DNA of 64,000 bases from contig CANKZR010000001.1 of assembly GCA_947488625.1 (NCBI GenBank), positions 1,054,001-1,118,000 of the forward strand, given 5' to 3'. The stretch is from an uncultured Sphingomonadaceae bacterium (GTDB lineage Bacteria; Pseudomonadota; Alphaproteobacteria; Sphingomonadales; Sphingomonadaceae). Positions 1-8,067 of this stretch are shown here, one piece after another; positions within the stretch are counted from its first letter, which is position 1; every line of letters starts with the position of its first letter. The notes below the pieces were generated by a model. The model was not told the origin of the DNA, did no database searches, and saw nothing but the letters and a program-made list of their open reading frames with translations. The translations under genes were made by a program, and so were the position numbers.

Positions 1-375
1 GCTGGAAATCGTGAACAGCATCAGCCGGATGGGGATGGTGTTGACCAGTGCCTGCCAGAATGAATGCACCACGCGAACGCCGACATAGCTCCAGGCGAGA
101 ATGAGATCGAGTTGCGATCCACCCGTAAATGCAAGGATCACCACGACGACATAGAACACCGTGGGTTGCTCCATCAGGTGAGTGTAGTTGTGCGCCTTCC
201 ATTGAATTTGATCGGCAATCACCCCATCCAGATCACAGCCGCGCCCGCCACGGGACTTTTCCGCAGGCATTTTTAATTTCGCCAATGCCGGAAGGCGCGT
301 TGCCGCCATCCATAGCAGCATGATCATGGACCACACGGCAAGCGCCGCCGCCGGGGCAAGCATCTCGATATTCAT
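1..375 (-). CDS. MAPEG family membrane protein (3' end beyond window)
   Basis: Reading the minus strand from the ATG at 375 gives 125 codons with no stop, running off the left edge, so the C-terminus is missing. The N-terminus has a hydrophobic helix (about residues 6-24) and then, around residues 66-80, the sequence HNYTHLMEQPTVFY, which matches the conserved MAPEG pattern (membrane-associated proteins in eicosanoid and glutathione metabolism). A second helix follows (VVVVILAF). Bacterial MAPEG proteins are small four-helix membrane proteins, often of unknown substrate, some with glutathione transferase or peroxidase activity. Family membership is fairly sure; the biochemical role here is not. 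Confidence 0.85.
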   Translation of the reverse strand, partial: MNIEMLAPAAALAVWSMIMLLWMAATRLPALAKLKMPAEKSRGGRGCDLDGVIADQIQWKAHNYTHLMEQPTVFYVVVVILAFTGGSQLDLILAWSYVGVRVVHSFWQALVNTIPIRLMLFTISS

Positions 376-452
376 GGCGTTCCTCTCCCTCGATTTAACA
401 AAGGTTGTGCGCCCGCATATCGATTGTCAATTGAAACGAAACTCAGTGCGCC

Positions 453-1427
453 TCACGCGCCAGAGATCACCTTGGCAAACTGGTTCGGGTCTACATTTCC
501 ACCAGACAGGATGATGACCGTGGTGCCATCCAGCTTCGCCTTCCCCGCCAGGGCGGCGGCCAGTGCCACTGCGCCGCCGGGCTCAAGCACGAGGCGCAGG
601 TTGGCAAAGGCAAATCGCTGCGCATCGCGCACCTCATCCTCGGTTACACGCAAGCCATGGTCGCAGCGCGCCTTCAGCACCGCAAAGTTGATCGGGCTGG
701 TCTGGAATGTTTGCAGGGCGTCGCAGGCCGTTGGCGACGGCGAGGGGCCGACTGATTGTATCTCGCCCATTTCGATGGATCGGCATACATCGTCCCAGCC
801 TTCAGGCTCCACCGGAACGATTGCGGCGTCCGGGCAGGCCAGCGCAAGCCCGGCAGACAGGCCGCCACCGCCGCAACAGGCAAGGATGCGCGTGAGGGGA
901 GGGGCGCCCTGTTCCTGCAACTGGGCGAGCACTTCGATCCCCGCGCTGCCCTGACCCTCGATTACCCAGGGGTCTGCAAAGGCGTGGACGTAGGCCGCAT
1001 TCTTGTCCGCTGCCAGACCTTGCGCGATTTCCTCGCGGTTCTGCGTCATCCGGTCGTAGGTGACGACCGCGGCACCCATCTCCCTCGTGCGCTGCAGTTT
1101 GATCGGCGGGGCGTCCTGCGGCATGACGATGGTTGCAGCGATCCCCAGCCGCCGCGCCGCCCAGGCCACGCCCTGCGCATGGTTGCCGCTGGATACCGCC
1201 ACTACGCCGCTCGCGCGTTCGTCGTCGGTTAAAGCACTCAACCGGTGCCAGGCACCGCGAATCTTGAAAGCGCCGACAGGTTGCAGGCATTCCGCCTTTA
1301 CCCAGACCTTCGCACCCCCGATCTCCAATGGGATCAGCGGCGTGGCGGGCAGGATTTCGGCGACCTTGCGAGCGGCTTCGAGAACGCCATCGTGGGTCGG
1401 TTGGCGCATGGTATCGAGGTTTGTCAT
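453..1427 (-). CDS. Threonine/serine dehydratase family PLP enzyme
   Basis: A 324-residue fold-type II PLP enzyme. The PLP lysine is K55 in GAFKIRGA, the substrate-carboxylate loop is SSGNHAQG (79-86) and the phosphate-binding glycine loop is GGGGL (186-190). There is no C-terminal ACT domain, so it is not a classic isoleucine-regulated IlvA; catabolic threonine/serine dehydratase, serine racemase and 3-hydroxyaspartate dehydratase share this layout. Such enzymes deaminate L-threonine or L-serine to 2-oxobutyrate or pyruvate in the cytosol. The frame is open up to 1469, but the ATG at 1427 best fits the family's N-terminus; another ATG lies at 1409. No strong ribosome site marks any of the three. 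It diverges from the deoxyhypusine synthase-like gene. Confidence 0.88.
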   Translation of the reverse strand: MTNLDTMRQPTHDGVLEAARKVAEILPATPLIPLEIGGAKVWVKAECLQPVGAFKIRGAWHRLSALTDDERASGVVAVSSGNHAQGVAWAARRLGIAATIVMPQDAPPIKLQRTREMGAAVVTYDRMTQNREEIAQGLAADKNAAYVHAFADPWVIEGQGSAGIEVLAQLQEQGAPPLTRILACCGGGGLSAGLALACPDAAIVPVEPEGWDDVCRSIEMGEIQSVGPSPSPTACDALQTFQTSPINFAVLKARCDHGLRVTEDEVRDAQRFAFANLRLVLEPGGAVALAAALAGKAKLDGTTVIILSGGNVDPNQFAKVISGA

Positions 1428-1587
1428 GGAGGCGATCGTATGGCGAAGATGCGTTCGCGTTACCAGCACCTTCGCGCTTCCCTACATCGGGCTTTTGCAA
1501 GACGTCATACGCATGCCACGGCGCGATCGCCTTTTCCCGCAAATCTGCGCATTTTCCCGCACGTTTCGAGGACGGGAATTTTTCGCT

Positions 1588-1617
1588 CCAGGACTGTGTT
1601 CCATGTGTTCCACATTA
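1588..1617 (-). repeat. 29-base element copy 1 (two GTGTTCCA units, 9-base period)
   Basis: Read on the plus strand this contains GTGTTCCATGTGTTCCAC, that is two identical 8-mers GTGTTCCA with a 9-base period, flanked by GGACT and ATTA. Its reverse complement matches 19282-19310 at 27 of 29 positions. Both copies lie in intergenic regions between divergent genes. The half-site spacing (GTTC-N5-GTTC) differs from the alphaproteobacterial LexA box (GTTC-N7-GTTC). Function unknown; a transcription-factor operator or a small dispersed repeat are the obvious options. Confidence 0.6.
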
Positions 1618-1640
1618 GGTGCGAAAACCCTTCCAATTCT

Positions 1641-1660
1641 CCCCGTTTTGGGGAACGGGG
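1641..1660 (+). promoter_or_regulatory. Leader hairpin before the deoxyhypusine synthase-like gene
   Basis: CCCCGTT (1641-1647) pairs perfectly with AACGGGG (1654-1660) around the loop TTGGGG. A second, weaker hairpin (CCCG/CGGG, 1671-1683) follows. No T-run follows the first stem, so a simple terminator is unlikely. It lies 48 bases before the start codon and may be part of the 5' leader. Confidence 0.35.
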
Positions 1661-1708
1661 AACGCCGCATCCCGTTTTGCGGGCAAGACGGACAGGAGAA
1701 TAGCCAGA

Positions 1709-2764
1709 ATGACCGATTCGAAGATCAACGACACGCGCAAGGCCGAACTGCTTTCCAGCACGGTCGAACATATCGACATCACCAGTTTCGACGCGCGGCC
1801 GATCATCGATTCGATGAAGAAGATGAGCTTCACGAGCCGCGATCTGGCCAATGCGACGGGCATCTATAACCAGATGCTGGAAGACAAGGATTGCACCATC
1901 TTCCTCGTCATCGCTGGCTCCACCAGCGCGGCGGGCTGCATGGACCTTTATGCAGAACTGATCCGGTCCAACATGGTCGATTGCGTGGTGGCGACAGGAG
2001 CCACCATCGTCGACATGGATTTCTTCGAGGGGCTTGGTCACAAGCACTATCAAGCGCTGGAAGTGCCCGACGACGATACGCTGCGTAGCCTCTATATCGA
2101 CCGTATCTACGATACCTACATTGATGAAGAGCAGTTGCAGGATTGCGACTTCACGATCAACAAGATCGCCAATTCGCTGGAGCACCGGGGCTATTCGAGC
2201 CGCGAGTTCACCCGGGAGATGGGGAAATACCTGGTTGAGAACGGTAAGAAGGACAACAGCCTCGTGAAGCTCGCCTACGAGCATGACGTGCCGATCTTCT
2301 GCCCTGCTTTCGTCGACAGTTCCGCCGGGTTCGGTCTGGTAAAGCACCAGGTCGACCAGATGGAAAAGGGCGAGGGCTACATGATGATCGACGCTATCGC
2401 CGATTTTCGCGAGCTGACCCAGATCAAGATCGAGGCCGGCGAAAGCGGCCTGCTGATGATCGGCGGGGGCGTGCCCAAGAACTTCATCCAGGACACCGTT
2501 GTGTGTGCCGAGATACTGGGCCACGAGGACGTGTCCGTGCACAAGTACGCCGTCCAGATCACCGTTGCCGATGTGCGCGACGGTGCGTGTTCTTCCTCTA
2601 CGCTGCAGGAGGCGGCAAGCTGGGGCAAGGTCAACACAGGGATCGAACAGATGGTATTTGCCGAAGCCGGATCGGTGATGCCGCTGCTGGCCAGCGATGC
2701 CTATCATCGCGAACACTGGAAGAAGCGCGAGAAGCGTCGCTGGGCGAAGCTGTTCGACAAGTAG
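1709..2764 (+). CDS. Deoxyhypusine synthase-like protein
   Basis: A 351-residue member of the deoxyhypusine synthase family. The family's catalytic-lysine motif is present as SWGK with K307, and the central NAD-binding glycine stretch GLLMIGGGVPKN lies at 247-258. Eukaryotic and archaeal enzymes move the aminobutyl group of spermidine to eIF5A, but bacteria lack eIF5A. Bacterial relatives are thought to transfer aminobutyl groups between small polyamines, for example making homospermidine from putrescine. A type III ornithine/lysine decarboxylase at 4538 would supply the diamine. The ATG at 1709 was chosen because CAGGAGA lies about 10 bases before it; the frame is open back to 1619. Family assignment is sure; the exact substrate is inferred. 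Confidence 0.9.
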   Translation: MTDSKINDTRKAELLSSTVEHIDITSFDARPIIDSMKKMSFTSRDLANATGIYNQMLEDKDCTIFLVIAGSTSAAGCMDLYAELIRSNMVDCVVATGATIVDMDFFEGLGHKHYQALEVPDDDTLRSLYIDRIYDTYIDEEQLQDCDFTINKIANSLEHRGYSSREFTREMGKYLVENGKKDNSLVKLAYEHDVPIFCPAFVDSSAGFGLVKHQVDQMEKGEGYMMIDAIADFRELTQIKIEAGESGLLMIGGGVPKNFIQDTVVCAEILGHEDVSVHKYAVQITVADVRDGACSSSTLQEAASWGKVNTGIEQMVFAEAGSVMPLLASDAYHREHWKKREKRRWAKLFDK

Positions 2765-2786
2765 ACGCGCGCCAAGAGGGGGCGGG

Positions 2787-3743
2787 CTATCGGTGGCCCG
2801 TCACCGGTTCGCGACTGTTGAGCTCGCGCGCGAGGTCGGCAATGCGGGCGAATTGATCGATAGTTGTTTCCATCCGGCGACGATCGTGGCGCGCGTCGAT
2901 ATGGCCGCTCTCGAACATGTTGCCCGCTTTCAGCGTGATGACCAGGTTTCCCTCGTGAAAGATCGTGGTCACGTCGTCGCCGCGATAGCTCCGCTCCACC
3001 GCGATCAGCCGCTCGACATAGAGCGGATCGATCAGGTGCCGCGCCTCGGTCTGGTCGGTGGTGAAGATGTCGAACTTGTCCTCGAAGTCGGGGTGCGTCA
3101 TGTCGGCATAATCGAGGTGCTTGCCGATCACCTTGATGGAGTCCTTCTTGACCCCGTAGAAATGTCTGAACGCATTGTCCCGAACAAGCAGGGTAGTGCC
3201 ATGGAACCGGCGCGAATAACCGACGCTCATGATGATGCCGCGAAACACGGTAACCCAGCGGCGGTTCTTGCCCGACCCGCGCTTTTCCTCCAGCTTCGCC
3301 TCGTGCAGCGAAAATGGGATATCACCGATGTGGCCGCTCCAACGATCTTCGAACGTCGCACGGTCGTAGTTCGGGAGTAGCTTGCATGATTTTGCCAGTT
3401 CGAACGGCATGCCGGGCTCGCAATCGTGCTGGTATTCCAGCCCCAGCGTATCGGCAATCGCTTCGTTGATACCGACCTTCACGGTCTTCACTGCCTTGCT
3501 TACGGGCCGCTGCGCCCAGGCAAAGCCCGCTGCGCCGAGCACGGCGCTACCCCAGGCGACCGGGGCGAAGTCCATCTGGAAAGCGATCAATACGAAAAGC
3601 GCGATGGGCAGCAAGATGATGAGGACGATGAACCGACGGTTCCAGGTCTTTTTCTTCGCTGTCATACGAACCTGGGCCTGCTGTTGCAGCCACTGCCCCA
3701 ACTCACCCGCCATGAGCGCGTCTACATCCGGGCGCTCGATCAT
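2787..3743 (-). CDS. DUF3137 family membrane protein
   Basis: A 318-residue protein whose start at 3743 follows a good ribosome site (AGGGGAAG). After a short N-terminal helical region come a basic stretch (TAKKKTWNRRF) and two adjacent hydrophobic segments (roughly residues 38-75, FIVLIILLPIALFVLIAF and VAWGSAVLGAAGFAWA). The remaining soluble domain has the DUF3137 character, including a mid-protein segment with FEDRWSGHIGDIPFSLHEA. DUF3137 proteins commonly neighbour lemA, and here lemA is divergently transcribed 99 bases away. The biochemical function is unknown; an inner-membrane role shared with LemA is inferred from this linkage. Confidence 0.85.
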   Translation of the reverse strand: MIERPDVDALMAGELGQWLQQQAQVRMTAKKKTWNRRFIVLIILLPIALFVLIAFQMDFAPVAWGSAVLGAAGFAWAQRPVSKAVKTVKVGINEAIADTLGLEYQHDCEPGMPFELAKSCKLLPNYDRATFEDRWSGHIGDIPFSLHEAKLEEKRGSGKNRRWVTVFRGIIMSVGYSRRFHGTTLLVRDNAFRHFYGVKKDSIKVIGKHLDYADMTHPDFEDKFDIFTTDQTEARHLIDPLYVERLIAVERSYRGDDVTTIFHEGNLVITLKAGNMFESGHIDARHDRRRMETTIDQFARIADLARELNSREPVTGHR

Positions 3744-3787
3744 CGACTTCCCCTTTCGGCACCCCGCCGGGCGTAAATTCGTTGCCT

Positions 3788-3814
3788 TTGACCACCACCG
3801 TGGCACACTATTCT
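3788..3814 (+). promoter_or_regulatory. Possible lemA promoter
   Basis: TTGACC at 3788-3793 and TATTCT at 3809-3814 resemble -35 and -10 boxes, but the 15-base spacer is shorter than the usual 17. It lies in the 99-base gap between the divergent DUF3137 and lemA genes, where promoters are expected. Weak call from sequence alone. Confidence 0.25.
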
Positions 3815-3842
3815 TTAACAAGGGTAGGCTAGGGGCAAAATC

Positions 3843-4394
3843 ATGGAATTGATAATCGCAATTGTCGTCATCGTCTTGCTGCTCTTCGTGCTGGTGGGCA
3901 TCTACAACAGACTGGTGGCGCTGCGACAGAATGTGAACCAGGGCGTGGCCGATATCGATGCCCAGCTACGCCAGCGGCACGACCTCATCCCTAATTTGGT
4001 GAACACGGTGAAGGGCTATGCCGGTCACGAACAGGAAACGCTCGAACAGGTTATCCTTGCCCGCAACACGGCCGCGCAAGGGACGATCAACTCGCAGGAT
4101 GAGGCGCAGCTGCGCGTCGCGCTGGATCGCTTGCTGGCGCTGGGGGAGGCCTACCCGGACCTTAAGGCGTCGACCAATTTCCAGCAACTGCAACACGAAC
4201 TGTCAGATGTGGAAGACAAGCTGGCTGCCGCACGTCGTGCTCTGAATGCCGCCGTTTCTCGATATAACACGGGCAGGGAAACGTTTCCTGCCGTGCTGTT
4301 CGCCGGATCGCTGGGTTTTCAGGAAGCCGATTTCCACCGCCTCGACGACAGCGAAAAGGGCGTGGTCGACCAGGCGCCTGAGGTGCAGTTCTAG
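3843..4394 (+). CDS. lemA: LemA family protein
   Basis: A 183-residue LemA protein. One N-terminal membrane helix (residues 2-20, rich in I, V and L) is followed by the family signature YNRLVALRQNV and RQRHDLIPNLVNTVKGYAGHE (about 48-63), then a long helical bundle ending in the LemA-typical YNTGRETFPAVLFAGSLGF. The predicted topology is a short periplasmic N-terminus, one helix and a soluble helical domain. LemA proteins have no agreed biochemical function; some are linked to envelope stress and antigen presentation. It diverges from a DUF3137 gene, a common LemA partner, suggesting joint function in the envelope. Length matches the family. Confidence 0.93.
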   Translation: MELIIAIVVIVLLLFVLVGIYNRLVALRQNVNQGVADIDAQLRQRHDLIPNLVNTVKGYAGHEQETLEQVILARNTAAQGTINSQDEAQLRVALDRLLALGEAYPDLKASTNFQQLQHELSDVEDKLAAARRALNAAVSRYNTGRETFPAVLFAGSLGFQEADFHRLDDSEKGVVDQAPEVQF

Positions 4395-4537
4395 GGCCCG
4401 CTCCAAACAAGGCTCGACCCAACCGATTTCTCTTGCAATTCAGCCTATGCGGCTTAAATGCGCGCTTCCGCTGCCCCAAGGGATTCCCACCGCAAGGCAG
4501 CTACTTGTTCGGTTAACACCTTAGGGGGTCCCTTGAA

Positions 4538-5743
4538 TTGCTCCAGTATCCCGATGCCAAGGCTGTAGTCCGCGCCCTCGAGCCGGACGAACCCGTGACC
4601 CTTCTTCGCCCGCATGCGGCGTCGCGCGCTGCCCGCTTCTTTACGCAGAAGTTTCCGGGCAAGGCGATGTATGCCGTGAAGGCGAACCCGTCTCCAGACC
4701 TGATCCGCATCCTCTGGGATGCAGGCGTTACGCACTACGACGTTGCCTCCATCGCAGAGGTGCGAATGGTGCGCGACACGCTCCTCGATGCCGTCTTGTG
4801 CTTCATGCACCCGGTGAAGACCCGCCGCGCGGTGCGGGAAGCCTATTTCGAGCACGGCGTGAAAACCTACAGTCTCGATACGCTGGAGGAGCTGGAAAAG
4901 GTCGTGGAGGCGACTACCGCCGAGGACGGAACGCGCGCAAGCGATCTCAACCTGCTGGTGCGGCTGCGCGTGTCGTCCGAACATTCCGAGTTGTCGCTCG
5001 CGGCCAAGTTTGGCGTTGATCTGGCCGATGCCGCTCCTCTGCTGCAAGCCACGCGCCAGCATTGCGATGCGCTGGGCATCTGCTTCCACGTCGGCAGTCA
5101 GGCGATGACGCCGTTTGCCTATGTGCAAGCGCTGGAGCGTGTTCGTGCAGCCATTGCAGAGGCCGCTGTCACGGTGGATATCATCGATGTCGGTGGAGGT
5201 TTTCCCAGCGTCTACCCGGATCTCGATCCACCGGCGCTGGAGGACTACTTCAAACTGATCCACCAGCATTTCGAAGCACTGCCGATCTCCTATTCGGCTG
5301 AGCTTTGGGCAGAGCCGGGCAGGGCGCTTTGTGCAGAGTATTCCTCCATCATCGTGAAGGTGGAGAAACGTCGCGGAGACGAATTGTATATCAACGACGG
5401 CGCCTATGGTGCGCTGTTCGACGCGGCGCATGTCGCGTGGCGTTTTCCGGTCACTGCGCTGGAGGATGACCTGCGCAATCCGCTGGCCGAGTTCTCTTTC
5501 TACGGTCCGACCTGTGACGATGCGGACTTCATGAAGGGGCCCTTCATGCTGCCCGAAGATATCCAGGCCGGCGATTACATAGAGATCGGCATGCTTGGTG
5601 CCTATGGCGCTGCAATGAAGACGGCGTTCAACGGGTTCGGTGCCAGCGAAGCGGTGCTCGTGGCGGATGAGCCTATGTTCAGCCTCTATCGTGGTGATCG
5701 ACCCGATCCGCGCGAAAGTGACAATGTCGTAAGCCTTCGCTGA
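4538..5743 (+). CDS. Type III PLP-dependent ornithine/lysine decarboxylase
   Basis: A 401-residue fold-type III (alanine racemase-like) decarboxylase. The PLP lysine is K48 in YAVKANPSPDL, the substrate-binding loop is GPTCDD near residue 325, and HVGSQ and DVGGGFPSVYP are the typical barrel motifs. It should decarboxylate ornithine to putrescine and/or lysine to cadaverine. The start is a TTG at 4538: an in-frame stop (TAA, 4514-4516) sits just upstream, no ATG occurs before the conserved N-terminus, and AGGGGG (4523-4528) is a suitable ribosome site. Putrescine made here is the likely feedstock of the deoxyhypusine synthase-like enzyme at 1709. The ornithine/lysine preference cannot be read from the sequence. 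Confidence 0.92.
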   Translation: MLQYPDAKAVVRALEPDEPVTLLRPHAASRAARFFTQKFPGKAMYAVKANPSPDLIRILWDAGVTHYDVASIAEVRMVRDTLLDAVLCFMHPVKTRRAVREAYFEHGVKTYSLDTLEELEKVVEATTAEDGTRASDLNLLVRLRVSSEHSELSLAAKFGVDLADAAPLLQATRQHCDALGICFHVGSQAMTPFAYVQALERVRAAIAEAAVTVDIIDVGGGFPSVYPDLDPPALEDYFKLIHQHFEALPISYSAELWAEPGRALCAEYSSIIVKVEKRRGDELYINDGAYGALFDAAHVAWRFPVTALEDDLRNPLAEFSFYGPTCDDADFMKGPFMLPEDIQAGDYIEIGMLGAYGAAMKTAFNGFGASEAVLVADEPMFSLYRGDRPDPRESDNVVSLR

Positions 5744-5768
5744 CGCCTATTTCCGGCGCGGCGGCGGA

Positions 5769-7931
5769 TCAATTGCGCTGGACGGTTACCTGCATGAACT
5801 GCGGTTGGCTCTTGGGGCCATCGCCCAGCATCGAATCCGGGTAGTTGCCGGGCGGCAGCGACGTCAGCGGCATGCCGGCAGAAGCCAGGACATACGGTGA
5901 CACGCGATGGCGCGTACACAATCCGCCCGATCCATCGCTGATCAAAGGCGTTTCGAATTCGACGCCGATCGTGGCGTCTTCCGACCGGCGCACTTCGCAC
6001 ACGGCCAGTTGCCCGCCGCCCAGATCAAGCACCAGGCCGGTTCCTTCAAGAACGCCAACCAGACCCTCGATCCGCGAGCCTGTCTTGCTCAGGTCCCTCA
6101 TCACGGCTTCGTACCGGTGATCTTCATGAATTACGCCGATGCGGCGGAACACGCTGCGGCGTTCAGGTCTGTACTGGTCGGGGCCGCTCGGCTCGATCTT
6201 GTACCCGCCATTGGCGATCTCATCGAGAATTTCGGACTGCGGGCGCGCCTTGGAATAGATCCACCCCTGAATGTATTTGGCGCCTTTCTTGCAGATGAGG
6301 TCGAACTGGTCGAAAGCTTCGACGCCTTCCACCGTCACATCCATGCCCAGCGCATTTGAAAGGCCAATGATGGCCGAAATTATCTTGGCGCTGTTCTGAT
6401 CTTTCTGCGTGCAGCTATCGACGAAGCTCTTGTCCACCTTCAACTTGTCGAATGGGGCAGAGCGCAGATAACTGAGCGAGGAATAGCCGGTACCAAAGTC
6501 ATCCAGCGCCAAGCGCACGCCGAGGTGCTTGAGCGCGCTGAAGGTTTTTTCGGTCGTCTCCAGATCACCCACGAATACGGTTTCGGTAAGCTCCAGTTCG
6601 AGCCTGTCGGGGTCCAGTCCGGTTTCAGCGAGGGCTTGCGTCACAACCGCGATAAAGCCCTTGTTGGCGAATTGCTTGGCCGACACGTTGACGGCGACAC
6701 GCACGTTTTCGGGCCAGCTGGAGGCATCTTCGCAAGCGCGCCGCAGAGCCCATTCACCAAGGCGATTGATAAGGTCGGAATCTTCGGCGATGGGGATGAA
6801 GTGGTTGGGCGGGATATTTCCTTTGTCGGGATGTTCCCACCGCATCAGGGCCTCGAACCCGACGATCGTGTTATCGCTGGTTCGTACGACGGGCTGATAA
6901 TGCAGCTTCAGCTGATCCTTTTCCATCGCCGTGCGAAGGTCGTCGAGCATGATCTGACGTTCTTGCTCGACATCTTTCAGTTCTGCGGAATAGAACCTGT
7001 ACATGCCGCGCCCGCCGTTCTTTGCAGCATAAAGTGCAAGATCGGCCGAGCGGGTCAGTTCATCACGCTCCAATCCATCGTAAGGTGCGATCGATACGCC
7101 CACAGAGGCACCGATGATCGCGCGCTTCCCCTCGACCTGGTAGGGGGAGGAAAGCATCTGGATGATCTTGTCGGCAAGTTCTCCCAGTTCGCCGCGATCA
7201 TCGACATCGGGCAGGATAACCTGGAATTCATCTCCGCCAAGGCGGCCGATCTCGCCGCGGTTGCCGACAACGGCGCGCAGCCGGTCACCAACCTGTCGCA
7301 AGAGTTCGTCACCGGCGGGATGGCCCATGGTGTCGTTGACGTATTTGAACTTGTCGAGATCCATCATCAGGAGGGCGCATGAACGCTTCGCCGATTTGTA
7401 CGCTGACAGGGTGGAATCCAGACGACGGTCCATGCGGTGGCGGTTCGCCAGGCCGGTGAGGGAGTCGAACTCGGCAGCGCGCGAATCCTCCAGCTTGCGC
7501 TGGAATTCGAGGGTGATGTCCTTTGCGCTTCCGCGATAGCCCTGGAAGGCGCCGTCAGCCGACACCTTGGGATGTCCGCTAAGCGCCCACCATTTGGGGC
7601 GGTCGCTATCGCTTCCGAACTTCACCACGAGGTCGGTCAGCTTGTTGTGCGCCGATAGCTGGAAATTGAGCGGCCTGTCGGATTTCTCGTCGGGATTGGA
7701 ACGGTCGACTTCGAACAATTGCACGAGTGGCTGGCCGATCATGGCGGACGCGTCGCGGCCAAGGCTCTGGATTGCGCGATCGGAGAGATAGATCAGTCGG
7801 CCTTCGGCATCGCTGGCCCAGATCCAACCAATCCCGGCCTGTTCGAAGTCGTCGAGAACCTCACGCCGCAAAGCGTCGTCACCCGCAACCTTTCCCCCGG
7901 CAAATCCTTTGAGAAGCCCTCTGACCGCCAT
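5769..7931 (-). CDS. PAS-GGDEF-EAL-PilZ cyclic-di-GMP signalling protein
   Basis: A 720-residue cytoplasmic protein with four parts: a PAS sensor (about 25-145), a GGDEF diguanylate cyclase domain (about 155-315, intact GGDEF at 232-236), an EAL phosphodiesterase domain (about 330-575, EAL at 360-362, plus NVSAKQF, ELTETVF, DDFGTGYSS and QGWIYSKARP) and a C-terminal PilZ-like domain (about 590-680, RRSVFRR and DLSKTGSRIEG). Both catalytic signatures look intact, so it may make, break and bind cyclic di-GMP. The RxxD inhibitory site normally five residues before GGDEF is missing. No membrane segment is visible, so the PAS domain probably senses an intracellular cue. It is transcribed alone; the gap to hemA is 136 bases. 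Confidence 0.93.
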   Translation of the reverse strand: MAVRGLLKGFAGGKVAGDDALRREVLDDFEQAGIGWIWASDAEGRLIYLSDRAIQSLGRDASAMIGQPLVQLFEVDRSNPDEKSDRPLNFQLSAHNKLTDLVVKFGSDSDRPKWWALSGHPKVSADGAFQGYRGSAKDITLEFQRKLEDSRAAEFDSLTGLANRHRMDRRLDSTLSAYKSAKRSCALLMMDLDKFKYVNDTMGHPAGDELLRQVGDRLRAVVGNRGEIGRLGGDEFQVILPDVDDRGELGELADKIIQMLSSPYQVEGKRAIIGASVGVSIAPYDGLERDELTRSADLALYAAKNGGRGMYRFYSAELKDVEQERQIMLDDLRTAMEKDQLKLHYQPVVRTSDNTIVGFEALMRWEHPDKGNIPPNHFIPIAEDSDLINRLGEWALRRACEDASSWPENVRVAVNVSAKQFANKGFIAVVTQALAETGLDPDRLELELTETVFVGDLETTEKTFSALKHLGVRLALDDFGTGYSSLSYLRSAPFDKLKVDKSFVDSCTQKDQNSAKIISAIIGLSNALGMDVTVEGVEAFDQFDLICKKGAKYIQGWIYSKARPQSEILDEIANGGYKIEPSGPDQYRPERRSVFRRIGVIHEDHRYEAVMRDLSKTGSRIEGLVGVLEGTGLVLDLGGGQLAVCEVRRSEDATIGVEFETPLISDGSGGLCTRHRVSPYVLASAGMPLTSLPPGNYPDSMLGDGPKSQPQFMQVTVQRN

Positions 7932-8067
7932 TTTGCTCCAACATTTCCTTCACGCGCGGATATTTCCGCCGTTCGTCGGGATGCTGTGGCATGTAATGGT
8001 TAACGTGTAGCTAAATACGGTCTGAAACCGGAGTTCATCGGATGCGCTTGTGGTGCCGAAAATCGTT

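Noticed and set aside
1598-1615. Alphaproteobacterial LexA (SOS) box
   Set aside because: GTTC repeats are separated by five bases, while the LexA box needs seven (GTTC-N7-GTTC); the second copy has the same five-base spacing.
1505-2716. Long minus-strand frame over the deoxyhypusine synthase-like gene
   Set aside because: Antisense shadow with His/Arg-rich low-complexity product and no ribosome site.
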